A stretch of DNA of 64,000 nt from Sciscionella sediminilitoris (GTDB lineage Bacteria; Actinomycetota; Actinomycetes; Mycobacteriales; Pseudonocardiaceae). How positions within the stretch are numbered: the stretch's first letter is position 1; each line of letters begins with the position of its first letter. The notes below the pieces were generated by a model that saw only the letters and a program-made list of their open reading frames with translations, was not told the DNA's origin and searched no databases. Below are positions 26,746 to 34,874 of the stretch, piece by piece. The DNA lies in the NCBI RefSeq assembly GCF_000737195.2, contig NZ_JALM01000036.1, positions 231,069-295,068 of the forward strand, read 5' to 3'. Both the position numbers and the translations under genes were made by a program.

Positions 26746-27695
26746 TGTTGCTCGTCCACGTCGATGTCGACAACGGCACCGTCGCCGCCGATTCGGTCGA
26801 GGCACTGCGGTTCGCGGCGGCTTTCGGTGCGGCGAACGGGATCGAGGTCGCCGCGCTCGCGTTCGGGGACTGTGCGGAATCCCTTGGCCCGTACGGCATC
26901 GGCACCCTCCATGTGGTGCGCCACGAACTGCTGGACGAGCATTCCCCGCAGCTCGAATCCGCCGCACTGGCCGGACTGATCACCGAGCTCGCCCCGGAGG
27001 CGGTGTTCGCGCCGGGATCCGCGCACGGCAACGAACTGCTCGCGAACACGGCCGCGCGCCTCGGGCTGCCGTTCGCCGCCAACTGCCTGGAAATCGGCAC
27101 CGGCGAACCCTGGACGTTGACCAGGAGCCGCGGTGGCGGGGTGCTGTTCGAGGACGCCGAACTCACCGCGGAGGTCAAGCTCTGCAGCATCGGGCAGGGC
27201 GCGGCGATAGTCACGAAAACCGTGGCGGTACAGGAGACTTCGGTGACCGAGCATGTTCCGCAGCTCGATCCGGAGCTGCCGAGGGCCCGGCTCGTGGAGC
27301 GCACCGAACGCGGCGGCGGGATCAGCCTCGCGACCGCGCCCGTTGTCGTGTCGGGCGGGCGCGGTGTGGGCAGCGCGGAGGGATACGCCGCGCTCGAGGA
27401 ACTCGCCGCGCTGCTCGGCGGGGCCGTCGGATGCTCGCGGGTGGCCACCAACAACGGCTGGCGTCCGCACAGCGATCAGGTCGGGCTCACCGGGACCAAG
27501 ATCGCGCCCGAGCTCTACATCGCCTGCGGGATCAGCGGGGCCACCCAGCATTGGGTGGGTTGCATGCACGCCAAGCACATTCTCGCGATCAACACCGATC
27601 CTGAGGCGCCGATGGTCACCCGGTCCACCTATGCGGTGCTCGGCGATGTGCACGAGGTGATCCCGGCGCTGGTGGCCGCGATCCGGGCGCGCTGA
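26745..27695 (+). CDS. etfA: Electron transfer flavoprotein alpha subunit
   Basis: 316 aa. The C-terminal FAD-binding domain is clear: VVSGGRGVGSAEGY, the QVGLTGTKIAPELYIACGISG segment and a HWVGCMHAKHILAINTD ending. Start overlaps the etfB stop (TGATG). It is the last gene of the six-gene operon; the next gene (MarR) is convergent and begins only 4 bp after this stop, with no clear terminator between. Confidence 0.94.
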   Translation: MLLVHVDVDNGTVAADSVEALRFAAAFGAANGIEVAALAFGDCAESLGPYGIGTLHVVRHELLDEHSPQLESAALAGLITELAPEAVFAPGSAHGNELLANTAARLGLPFAANCLEIGTGEPWTLTRSRGGGVLFEDAELTAEVKLCSIGQGAAIVTKTVAVQETSVTEHVPQLDPELPRARLVERTERGGGISLATAPVVVSGGRGVGSAEGYAALEELAALLGGAVGCSRVATNNGWRPHSDQVGLTGTKIAPELYIACGISGATQHWVGCMHAKHILAINTDPEAPMVTRSTYAVLGDVHEVIPALVAAIRAR

Positions 27696-27699
27696 GTGC

Positions 27700-28155
27700 T
27701 CACTCCTCCCGGAAACTGCGGTCCAGTGCCTCGGTCACCTCGGCGAGGAACTTCGTGGCGATGGCCTGCTCGGACTCACTGAGCGCGCGGGACACCGCGT
27801 CGATCCGCTGGATCGCGGGCAGCCAGGCCGAGACCACCAGGTCCCGGGCGGCCGCCGTGGCGGTCATGGTCACCCTGCGGCGATCCGTGTCGCTGGGGGC
27901 TCGCTCGATGTAACCGGCCTGTTCCAATCGGTCCACGAGTGCGGTGGCCGAGGGACCGCTGATCGCGAGGCGGCGGGCCAGCTCGGCGGTGCCCATCGGC
28001 CCGAGATCGAGCAGGAAACCCAGCGCGGTCAGGTCGTTCCCGTTCATCCCGGTGAGCTTCGCGGCCCGGGTGACCAGGCTGCGGCTGGCGTCGATCAGGT
28101 CCCGCACGGCAAAGGTGGTCGCGCTCATCCGGCGCAGGGCCGCTTCCTCGTCCAC
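27700..28155 (-). CDS. MarR-family regulator
   Basis: 151 aa with a winged helix at residues ~45-105 (MGTAELARRLAISGPSATALVDRLEQAGYIER, then the wing SDTDRRRVTMTAT). GTG start at 28155. It is divergent from a flavin monooxygenase, the standard arrangement in which MarR represses a detoxifying or ring-hydroxylating enzyme until a phenolic ligand binds. The operator is probably the repeat at 28180-28206. Confidence 0.88.
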   Translation of the reverse strand: MDEEAALRRMSATTFAVRDLIDASRSLVTRAAKLTGMNGNDLTALGFLLDLGPMGTAELARRLAISGPSATALVDRLEQAGYIERAPSDTDRRRVTMTATAAARDLVVSAWLPAIQRIDAVSRALSESEQAIATKFLAEVTEALDRSFREE

Positions 28156-28179
28156 GTTGCACCGCCCTCCCGATGTTGC

Positions 28180-28206
28180 TAGTTTGGCTAATAGATAGTT
28201 TAACTA
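28180..28206. promoter_or_regulatory. Probable MarR operator between divergent genes
   Basis: TAGTTT occurs twice (28180 and 28196), 16 bp apart, and TAGTT-T-AACTA at 28196-28206 is an 11-bp palindrome. The AT-rich block lies between MarR and the monooxygenase and fits MarR operators in size and position. Confidence 0.55.
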
Positions 28207-28243
28207 CATACTTCTCGATTGTCTCGGAGGGGAGCCGATAGCG

Positions 28244-29464
28244 ATGGGCGACCACAGCATCCTGATCTCCGGTGCCAGCATCGCAGGTCCCGTCCTCGCG
28301 TCCTGGCTGGGCGCGGCGGGCTGGGATGTCACCGTCGTGGAACGTTTCGATCACCTGCGTGCGGAGGGGCAGAACGTCGACATCCGCGGTGTCGGGCGCC
28401 AGGTACTGCGCCGGATGGGCCTCGAGGACGTCGCCATGGCCGCGCACACCGGTGAGACGGGAATGAAGCTGGTGGACGAACACGGCCGCGCGATCGCCGC
28501 TTTTCCCGCTGGCACAGACGAATCCAGGGGAGCTACCGCCGAACTGGAGATCCTGCGCGGGCAGCTCGGCGGGCTGGTCTACCGGCAGTCCGCCGACAAG
28601 GCGAGCTACCGTTTCGGTGATCAGATCGCCGCGCTGCACGACGATGGCGCCGGGGTGGATGTGCGGTTCCGGAGTGGCGACCGGCGGCGGTTCGACATCG
28701 TGGTCCTGGCCGAAGGGCTGCGCTCGCACACCAGGGCGCAGCTCATGCCCGAAGCCACGGTGCACGAGCTCGGCGTCTACACCGCCCATCTGGCGATACC
28801 GCGGGCCGAGACCGATGACAGCTGGTGGGCCATGCACCTGTGCGGGCGCGGCAGGCAGGTCTACCTGCGCCCGGACAATGTGGGTGGCACCCGCGCCGCG
28901 CTGCAGTTCCTCAGCGATGTGCGCGGACTGGAGCGGCTGGACCGCGAGGACCAGATCGCCTTGCTGCGCAAGACTTTCGCCGACGTCGGCTGGGCGGGGC
29001 CACGGGTGCTCGACGCGCTGGACAACGGCTCGATGTACTTCGAAGGCATCGGCCAGATGCGGCTGGACACCTGGAGCAGGGGCCGGATCGCGCTGGTCGG
29101 TGATGCCGCCTACTGTGCGTCCCCGTACAGCGGGATGGGGTCCACGCTCGCGCTCACCGGCGCGTACATCCTGGCCGGTGAGCTCATCGGCCAGGATGAC
29201 CCCCGCCTCGCGTTCGCCCGCTACGAACAGCGGCTGCGCCCGCTCGTCGAGCAGGCACAGCGGCTTCCCATCGGCACCCCGCGCAGCACGGCACCGCGTG
29301 GCCGGTTGGAGAACAAGGCCTTCCACGCCGTCATGCGCGCCGGGGCGACCCCGCTCTACCGCGGGATCTCCGGGTTCCTCGGCAAGTTCCGGAAACCGAG
29401 CCAGGAAGCGATCACCCTGCCGGACTACCGGATGCCCGGACTCGGCGCGGTTCCGGTGTCCTGA
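28244..29464 (+). CDS. FAD-dependent aromatic monooxygenase (UbiH/TetX type)
   Basis: 406 aa. N-terminal dinucleotide motif in ILISGASIAGPVLASWLGAAG and the second FAD motif GRIALVGDAAYCASPYSGMG with the GD pair; class A flavin monooxygenase layout, no membrane anchor. Such enzymes hydroxylate aromatic or polyketide substrates with NAD(P)H and oxygen; TetX-like members inactivate antibiotics. Divergent MarR control and the neighbouring ring-cleavage genes favour a phenolic substrate. Its last 40 bp overlap the convergent GntR gene. Confidence 0.88.
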   Translation: MGDHSILISGASIAGPVLASWLGAAGWDVTVVERFDHLRAEGQNVDIRGVGRQVLRRMGLEDVAMAAHTGETGMKLVDEHGRAIAAFPAGTDESRGATAELEILRGQLGGLVYRQSADKASYRFGDQIAALHDDGAGVDVRFRSGDRRRFDIVVLAEGLRSHTRAQLMPEATVHELGVYTAHLAIPRAETDDSWWAMHLCGRGRQVYLRPDNVGGTRAALQFLSDVRGLERLDREDQIALLRKTFADVGWAGPRVLDALDNGSMYFEGIGQMRLDTWSRGRIALVGDAAYCASPYSGMGSTLALTGAYILAGELIGQDDPRLAFARYEQRLRPLVEQAQRLPIGTPRSTAPRGRLENKAFHAVMRAGATPLYRGISGFLGKFRKPSQEAITLPDYRMPGLGAVPVS

Positions 29465-30150
29465 CCCGTTCCCGGTTCGTCGGTGGCGACGCTGATCAGC
29501 AGCTGCGCGGTGTGCGCGATGTGTTCGCGGATCAGCTCGGCCGCGCGGTCCGCCTCGCGCCCGATCGCGGCCTCCAGCAGCGCGCGGTGCTCCCCGGCGA
29601 AGTCCCGGTCGGGTTCCTGGCCGAACGACACCGACCACTGACGGTAGAGCTCGGCCTCTTCGCGGAGGCTGCGCGCGGTGCCGAGCAGCCTGCGGTTGGT
29701 GCAGCCGTCGATCAGGGCGAGGTGGAACGCGGCGTGCGCGGCGGTCCATTCGTCGGTGGGGTGGCCGGGTTCGTCCTTGCTGAGGAAGACCGCGCGCTCG
29801 AGCACGTGATGTGCCGCGACCGCCCGGGATTCCCACTGCACATCGCCTTCGAGCACGGACAGCCGCAGCACGAGTGACTCGATCTCGACCCGGGCGCGGG
29901 TGAGGTCCGCGAGGTCCTCGTGGGACAGCGGGGTCACGATGTAGCCCTGGTGGGCCTGGTTCTTCACCAGTCCCTCGGCGATCAGCCGGGTCAGGGCCTC
30001 CCGTGCGGCTCCGACGCTGACGCGGTAGCGCTCGCACAGTTCGGGAAATTTCAGGCGGGAGCCGGGCACCAATCGTCCGCCGAGGATGTCGCTGCGCAGT
30101 TCGCGGTGCACATCATCGGTGCGGGTCCCGGCCGTTCCGTGTTTCGCCAC
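29425..30150 (-). CDS. GntR-family (FCD) regulator of the ring-cleavage genes
   Basis: 241 aa from the GTG at 30150; an ATG at 30180 is an alternative, and both have weak ribosome sites. Winged helix at residues ~10-75 (VHRELRSDILGGRLVPGSR, then RVSVGAAREALTRLIAEGLV), followed by an FCD domain with TRARVEIESLVLR and AHAAFHLALIDGC. It is divergent from the FAH hydrolase and extradiol dioxygenase genes and probably represses them through the palindrome at 30187. Confidence 0.85.
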   Translation of the reverse strand: MAKHGTAGTRTDDVHRELRSDILGGRLVPGSRLKFPELCERYRVSVGAAREALTRLIAEGLVKNQAHQGYIVTPLSHEDLADLTRARVEIESLVLRLSVLEGDVQWESRAVAAHHVLERAVFLSKDEPGHPTDEWTAAHAAFHLALIDGCTNRRLLGTARSLREEAELYRQWSVSFGQEPDRDFAGEHRALLEAAIGREADRAAELIREHIAHTAQLLISVATDEPGTGQDTGTAPSPGIR

Positions 30151-30186
30151 GCCTCGCACCCTACCCGATGGTGCGAACATGGGTGT

Positions 30187-30200
30187 AACTTTCGAAAGTT
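30187..30200. promoter_or_regulatory. Perfect 14-bp palindrome AACTTTCGAAAGTT
   Basis: An AT-rich perfect palindrome in the gap between the GntR gene and the FAH/dioxygenase operon. TTGACC at 30203-30208 next to it may be a -35 box. Very probably the GntR operator. Confidence 0.65.
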
Positions 30201-30281
30201 TATTGACCATTCGATTTGACCGGCGTAGACAGGAAGACATCGGCGGCGAAGCCAGTGCGGCCCTTGACGAGGAGTAGTTGC

Positions 30282-31130
30282 ATGCGATTTGCCTCCCTAT
30301 CCGGTCGGCTCCACCAGGTCACGGCCCCCGGCCGGGTACTCGATCTGCACACCGCGAGCGGCGGCAGCCTGCCCGCCGATCCGCAGCAGGCCTATGCGCG
30401 CTGGTCCGAGGTACTGGACTTCGCGGCGGGAACAGGTGCGGCGGACGGGGATCGTGCGGTGTCCGAGGAGTCCTACGAGAACCCGGTTCCCACGCCACGC
30501 CAGGTGTTCGCCATCGGGCTGAACTACGCGGATCACGCGGCGGAATCCGCGCTTGCGGTGCCCGAACATCCGCCGGTGTTCACCAAGTTCGTGACCTCGC
30601 TTACCGGGCCGTACGGCAGGATTCCGGTGCCCCAGGGGGAAGTGGACTGGGAGGTCGAGCTGGTCGTGGTCATCGGGGCGCGGGCGCACCGGGTGGCCGC
30701 CGAGGACGCGTGGTCGCATGTGGCTGGCCTTTCGGTGGGGCAGGACCTCTCCGAGCGGGTGCTCCAGCTCAGCGGCCCGGCCCCGCAGTTCAGCCTCGGC
30801 AAATCGCATCCGGGTTTCGGGCCGATCGGTCCGGTGCTGGTCACCCCCGAGGAACTGCCGGACCGGGACGATCTCGAGCTCGGCTGCCTGGTCAACGGTG
30901 AGCAGATGCAGCAGGGCCGCACCAGGGACATGGTCTTCCCGGTGCCCGAGCTGATCGCCCGGCTGTCCGCGGTGACGCCGCTGCTGCCCGGGGACGTGAT
31001 CTTCACCGGAACCCCGTCCGGTGTCGGTCTTGGCCGCAAGCCCGCGCGCTGGCTCAACCCGGGCGATGAACTCCGCAGCTATGTGCACGGCATCGGGGAG
31101 ATGCGCCATCAGTTGGTGGAAGGACAGTAG
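30282..31130 (+). CDS. Fumarylacetoacetate hydrolase-family enzyme
   Basis: 282 aa. The FAH fold is shown by GLNYADHAAES, EHPPVFTKFVTSLTG, the metal-ligand segment VDWEVELVVVIG, VGQDLSERVLQ and the FTGTPSGVGLG loop. Members hydrolyse or decarboxylate ring-fission products such as fumarylpyruvate or 2-hydroxymuconate-type acids. The ATG at 30282 has GAGGAG seven bases upstream and starts the family N-terminus; an upstream frame runs through the promoter. It is followed after 2 bp by an extradiol dioxygenase, so the two act in sequence on an aromatic substrate. Confidence 0.9.
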   Translation: MRFASLSGRLHQVTAPGRVLDLHTASGGSLPADPQQAYARWSEVLDFAAGTGAADGDRAVSEESYENPVPTPRQVFAIGLNYADHAAESALAVPEHPPVFTKFVTSLTGPYGRIPVPQGEVDWEVELVVVIGARAHRVAAEDAWSHVAGLSVGQDLSERVLQLSGPAPQFSLGKSHPGFGPIGPVLVTPEELPDRDDLELGCLVNGEQMQQGRTRDMVFPVPELIARLSAVTPLLPGDVIFTGTPSGVGLGRKPARWLNPGDELRSYVHGIGEMRHQLVEGQ

Positions 31131-31132
31131 GG

Positions 31133-32056
31133 ATGGCATTACATCGACTGACCGCGATCACCATGGGGGTACCGAATGTCGCGGAGACGATCGCGTACTA
31201 CACCGATTTCGGGCTGACCCCGCATGCCGAGGGTTGGCTGTCCAGTGTGGACGGTGGGAGACAGCTGCGGGTGCGGCCCGCGCCGACACGGCGGCTGCTC
31301 GAGATCGGGATCGGCGCGGAGCACCCGGACGATATCGCCGCGATCGCGCACCGGCTGCGCGCCGAGGGAGCACCGGTCGAGGCGGACGGGACCGGCTTGC
31401 GCACCGTCGAACCGGTGACCGGAACCCGGGTCGTGGTCCGGGTCGCCGAAGCGGTCACGCAAGCCCAGGAACCGGCGACGCCGTACAACGGCCCGGGCCG
31501 GATCGAGCGGGGCACCGGCCGGGCTCCCGGTCTGTCGCGGGCAACCGCGGTTCGCCCGCGCAAGCTCGGCCACGTGGTGCTCGGTTCCACCGACTACGCG
31601 GCGACGATCCGGTTCTTCACCGAGCTGATCGGGTTCAAGACCAGTGACCGGATCAAGGACCACGGCGCGTTCCTGCGCTGTTCCACCGATCACCACAACG
31701 TCCTGGTGCTGAACGCGCCGGTGGCCTTTCTGCACCACAGTTCCTGGCAGGTGGAGGACATCGACGAGGTCGGGCGCGGGGCCGCGAGCATGCTCACCGA
31801 GCATCCCGAACGGCACGTGTGGGGACTCGGGCGGCACCACGCCGGATCGAATTTCTTCTGGTACCTGAAGGATCCCGCGGGCAATTTCTCCGAGTACTAC
31901 TCCGATATGGACTGCATCGTGGACGATCAGCTCTGGACACCGGAGACGCTCGAGGGAGCGCGCGGCCTGTTCAACTGGGGACCGCCACCGCCGCCCTCCT
32001 TCCTCGCCCCGGATGATCTCGCCGAGATCATGACCGGAGCCCACCAGCCGGACTGA
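31133..32056 (+). CDS. Extradiol ring-cleavage dioxygenase (VOC, BphC type)
   Basis: 307 aa with two VOC modules. The C-terminal module keeps the Fe(II) ligands at expected spacing: His147 (KLGHVVLG), His201 or His202 (FLHHSSWQ) and Glu254 (NFSEYYSD), plus the HHAGSNFFWYLKDPAGN segment of catechol 2,3-dioxygenases. It opens catechol-type rings next to the two hydroxyls. Co-translated with the FAH hydrolase and probably repressed by the divergent GntR protein. The ring substrate is unknown; a demethylated methoxyphenol is one possibility given the upstream operon. Confidence 0.9.
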   Translation: MALHRLTAITMGVPNVAETIAYYTDFGLTPHAEGWLSSVDGGRQLRVRPAPTRRLLEIGIGAEHPDDIAAIAHRLRAEGAPVEADGTGLRTVEPVTGTRVVVRVAEAVTQAQEPATPYNGPGRIERGTGRAPGLSRATAVRPRKLGHVVLGSTDYAATIRFFTELIGFKTSDRIKDHGAFLRCSTDHHNVLVLNAPVAFLHHSSWQVEDIDEVGRGAASMLTEHPERHVWGLGRHHAGSNFFWYLKDPAGNFSEYYSDMDCIVDDQLWTPETLEGARGLFNWGPPPPPSFLAPDDLAEIMTGAHQPD

Positions 32057-32077
32057 GTAGCCTCGCGCTGCCGGAAC

Positions 32078-32215
32078 TCATGGCCCGCTGATCCGGCGGC
32101 AGGCCTCGGCGAACTCGCGCGCCGATCCGGTGCCGAGGCCGAGTACCGCCTCGCGCACCCGGTCCGCGGTTTCCCTGTCGGCTCCGGCGCGGACGTTGTG
32201 GTCGAACTTCTCCAA
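32078..32215 (-). pseudogene. Short C-terminal remnant of an unidentified gene
   Basis: In the 496-bp gap between the dioxygenase and the secreted-protein gene, the minus strand has a 46-codon stretch with coding character (GC-rich third positions): LEKFDHNVRAGAD, then VREAVLGLGTGSAREFAEAC and a stop at 32078. It resembles the C-terminal end of a larger enzyme, perhaps of the MmgE/PrpD kind, but is too short to assign. No start or upstream part is present, so it is taken as a leftover of a deletion. The rest of the gap (32216-32552) shows nothing recognisable. Confidence 0.4.
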
Positions 32216-32552
32216 CCGTGACGCCGGACGTGCCGACCACCGTGGTCGGGCGGTAACCCGACGTCATGAAACGCCGACCTCGTCACCATCCCGATTCGAA
32301 ATGTGGCCTGGTCGGCTCGCACGAGTTCTGCGTGGCCAACCCGGACGGCAAATCCGGGCCGTGCATGGGAAATTCGGAGACGCTTCAAGGTTTGTCGAAG
32401 TATCGGTGATTACCTTGCCGTGGGCATGGCCGTCCTGTCTACTACGACACGTCCCGTTCAAGAACCGGGACACGCTCACCAAGGCCAATGTTCGCGCATC
32501 GGGCACATTATCTGTGTCGACCCGATCCATCCGAGATGAATGGAGTCTCATT

Positions 32553-32963
32553 ATGCGGGTATGGAAAAGCATCGCCGTCGCCGCCGGTTCCCTCGGTATC
32601 GCCCTGACTGTCACCACCGGGGGAGCCGCATCGGCGGCTCAGCACACTGACGCAACCTCCGTCACGACCACCTGCCAGGGGTTCCCCGCGGTTGCGAATC
32701 TGAACCAGGTCGAGTTCCTCGGTTCCTACAGCTGTAGCGACATCGGGGACAAAGACGTGCAACTCCTCGCTTATATTGACGGCAAATTTGTGACCAAGAC
32801 GAACAAGATCTGTGGCGGAGTGGAAGGAAATGCCGCCAATGTCTGCGAAGGCACACCTATCTGGTTGAACAAGTCGCCGGGTGTCCACGAGTACTGCACG
32901 ATCGTGCATGCCCAGTACCTCAATGGCCCTATCGACGAGACCAAGGCCTGTGGTCGTTTCTGA
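32553..32963 (+). CDS. Small secreted cysteine-rich protein, unknown function
   Basis: 136 aa. A clear Sec signal peptide (residues 1-28: basic start, hydrophobic core VAAGSLGIALTVTT, cleavage after ASA) precedes a mature domain of ~108 residues with six cysteines, enough for three disulfides. No family is recognised. The gene has more A and T at third positions than its neighbours and stands alone in an accessory region next to decayed genes, which suggests transfer. The last 45 residues (CEGTPIWLNKSPGVHEYC) look compact. It could be an enzyme inhibitor or a secreted antimicrobial-type protein, but nothing proves this. Confidence 0.75.
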   Translation: MRVWKSIAVAAGSLGIALTVTTGGAASAAQHTDATSVTTTCQGFPAVANLNQVEFLGSYSCSDIGDKDVQLLAYIDGKFVTKTNKICGGVEGNAANVCEGTPIWLNKSPGVHEYCTIVHAQYLNGPIDETKACGRF

Positions 32964-33149
32964 CGCACTTTCCGTGAATGGGCTATGTGAGCAGAACCCT
33001 TTTGCGGAGGAAGTCGACGTCGGCAGCTGCGGACGGCGTCGGTGAGGGGGAGCGAAAGCTTCACCCAAACTGTCTATAGTGGACAGAAATGCCCTTGTGT
33101 CTTCACGCAAAAGGCGCCATAAACCTTGTTCGGGCACTCCCCGGCGATG

Positions 33150-34841
33150 TCATCCGGCGGTCTGCTCCGTGACGAAGTTTGCCATGTTTTCGCCGACAGC
33201 GGTGAATGGGAGGGCACCGGGGCCGAGGATGACCTCGTGGAAGGCGCGGATGTCGAATGCGGGCCCGAGTTTCTGCGCGGCGTGTTCGCGCAGTTCCCAG
33301 AACTTGAGGAAGCCGAGGCGGTAGCCGAGCGCTTGGCCGGGCATATCGGTCGAGTAGCGCAGCGTCTCGGTGTGTATTTGTTGCGATGATTCCATGGTCG
33401 TGGACGCCATGTACGCGGCAGCTTTCTCCAGGGACCAGCCGAACGCGTTGAGTCCGGTGTCGACGACGAGTCGTTGCGCGGTGAGGCGCTGGTGCACATA
33501 GTGGCCGTACCGATCCCATGGGTCGGTGTAGAGGCCCATCTCGGTGCCGAGCGAGGCGGCGTATTCGGCCCAGCCTTCGGTGTAGGCGCCGAGTAGTTCG
33601 GGGGCGAACATGCCGCGGATCGGATGCAGTGCGGTGTCTTCTTCTTGGCGCGCGAGGTGGAAGTGGTGGCCGGGGACGAGTTCGTGGAAGATCAGGGTCG
33701 CCGCGTTGATCTGGGATCTGCTGTCGAGCCCGGATCCGTTGTAGCGGTAGCGGCCTACGGGGTTGGCTGGTCCTGGTTGTTCGTAGTAGCCGTAGGACAG
33801 TCCGGCTTCGAGTTCGGGATCGAGGCGTTCGACTGCGTGCCGCGCCTTGGGCGTTACCGAGAACCACTGTCCGATCCGTGGCTCGATGGCGGCGAGGTGG
33901 CGCCGGTAGGTCGCGGCGACGTCCTCGGCGCAGCGGGCGTGGAATCGTTCGTCTGTTTCGAGGATATTCCGGTAGGCGGCTTCATCGCCGTCGAACCCGG
34001 TCTCGGAGCGCAGTTGCGCCATCTTCTCGGTGAGTTCGGCAACCTGGGCCTGCCCGATGGCGTGCACCTGCTCTGGCGAGATGTCGTAGGAGGCATACTG
34101 ACGCACCAGTTGCCGGTAGGCTTGTTCGCCGCCGGGGTATTGGCCGAGTCCGGCCCCTGGCACTGCGGTGTCTCGTGCCGGGCCGTCGAGGTAGCGCAGC
34201 AGGGAGTCGATCGCGGGCAGGATGTCGTTGCTTGCGGTGCGGCGCAGCCCGTCGGTGAGCCTGCCTCGCAGTGCGGGGGAGAGGGGCTCGATGCGATGCT
34301 CGTCCAGGGTGAGCCACCGCTGCATCGCGGCGCGCAGGCCGACGACGGTGGAGACGAATCCTGGTAACGCCGCTTGGGGGGTTCCCCAACCACTCGCGGC
34401 CTGCGCGCGAAGCTTCGCCTCCGCGCCGCGTACTCGTCGAGCGAGATCCCCCGCGAGGGAACGGAAACGCTCGACATCGGTGTTCGGGTCGGTGAAGGTG
34501 ATCACGTCGAATGCTTGCGGCGCGGTGAAACTGAGCTCGTACATCTGGTAGGGCGCTACCGGGAAGTGCCACCACCACGACTGGTCGGCGCCCGCCCAAT
34601 GATCGGCGATGAAGTGCAGCAGCGCGGCCGTGTCCCGCTCGTCCCGTTCGAGTGCGGCCTCATCGATCCCGGCGAGTGCCACACGCATGGACCGGCCCAT
34701 CGCGGCTCGGTCTTCCGCTTCGGCGAGGGATCCGCTCGGCAGATGCTCGACGGGGCGGCCGGTGCGCAGCGTGTAGTGCGGCTCGGTACGCAGGACGTGG
34801 TCCCACACTTGGTCGGCGAGGGCGCGGACGGTCGGGGCCAT
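33150..34841 (-). CDS. DUF885-family putative metallopeptidase
   Basis: 563 aa from the ATG at 34841, with AAGGAG seven bases upstream. The family metal-site sequence HELVPGHH lies at residues 386-393, followed by HLARQEE, and later ELLGAYTEGWAEYA with a conserved Glu. DUF885 proteins have a thermolysin/M32-like helical fold and some cleave peptides. There is no signal peptide, so it is cytoplasmic. It is the third gene of an operon behind an SRPBCC protein and an MFS exporter, and a prolyl oligopeptidase faces the operon, which suggests a shared peptide-processing or peptide-resistance role. Confidence 0.85.
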   Translation of the reverse strand: MAPTVRALADQVWDHVLRTEPHYTLRTGRPVEHLPSGSLAEAEDRAAMGRSMRVALAGIDEAALERDERDTAALLHFIADHWAGADQSWWWHFPVAPYQMYELSFTAPQAFDVITFTDPNTDVERFRSLAGDLARRVRGAEAKLRAQAASGWGTPQAALPGFVSTVVGLRAAMQRWLTLDEHRIEPLSPALRGRLTDGLRRTASNDILPAIDSLLRYLDGPARDTAVPGAGLGQYPGGEQAYRQLVRQYASYDISPEQVHAIGQAQVAELTEKMAQLRSETGFDGDEAAYRNILETDERFHARCAEDVAATYRRHLAAIEPRIGQWFSVTPKARHAVERLDPELEAGLSYGYYEQPGPANPVGRYRYNGSGLDSRSQINAATLIFHELVPGHHFHLARQEEDTALHPIRGMFAPELLGAYTEGWAEYAASLGTEMGLYTDPWDRYGHYVHQRLTAQRLVVDTGLNAFGWSLEKAAAYMASTTMESSQQIHTETLRYSTDMPGQALGYRLGFLKFWELREHAAQKLGPAFDIRAFHEVILGPGALPFTAVGENMANFVTEQTAG

Positions 34842-34874
34842 GATCGTCTCCTTGGTCGGTCGGATGCGCACGGT

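Noticed and set aside
22933..26967. A 1344-codon open frame on the minus strand across fhs, the DMGDH-like gene and etfB.
   Set aside because: It is antisense to three genes with clear domains and motifs, has Arg/His/Gly-rich composition, no ribosome site and no recognisable domain. It is a by-product of high GC at third positions.
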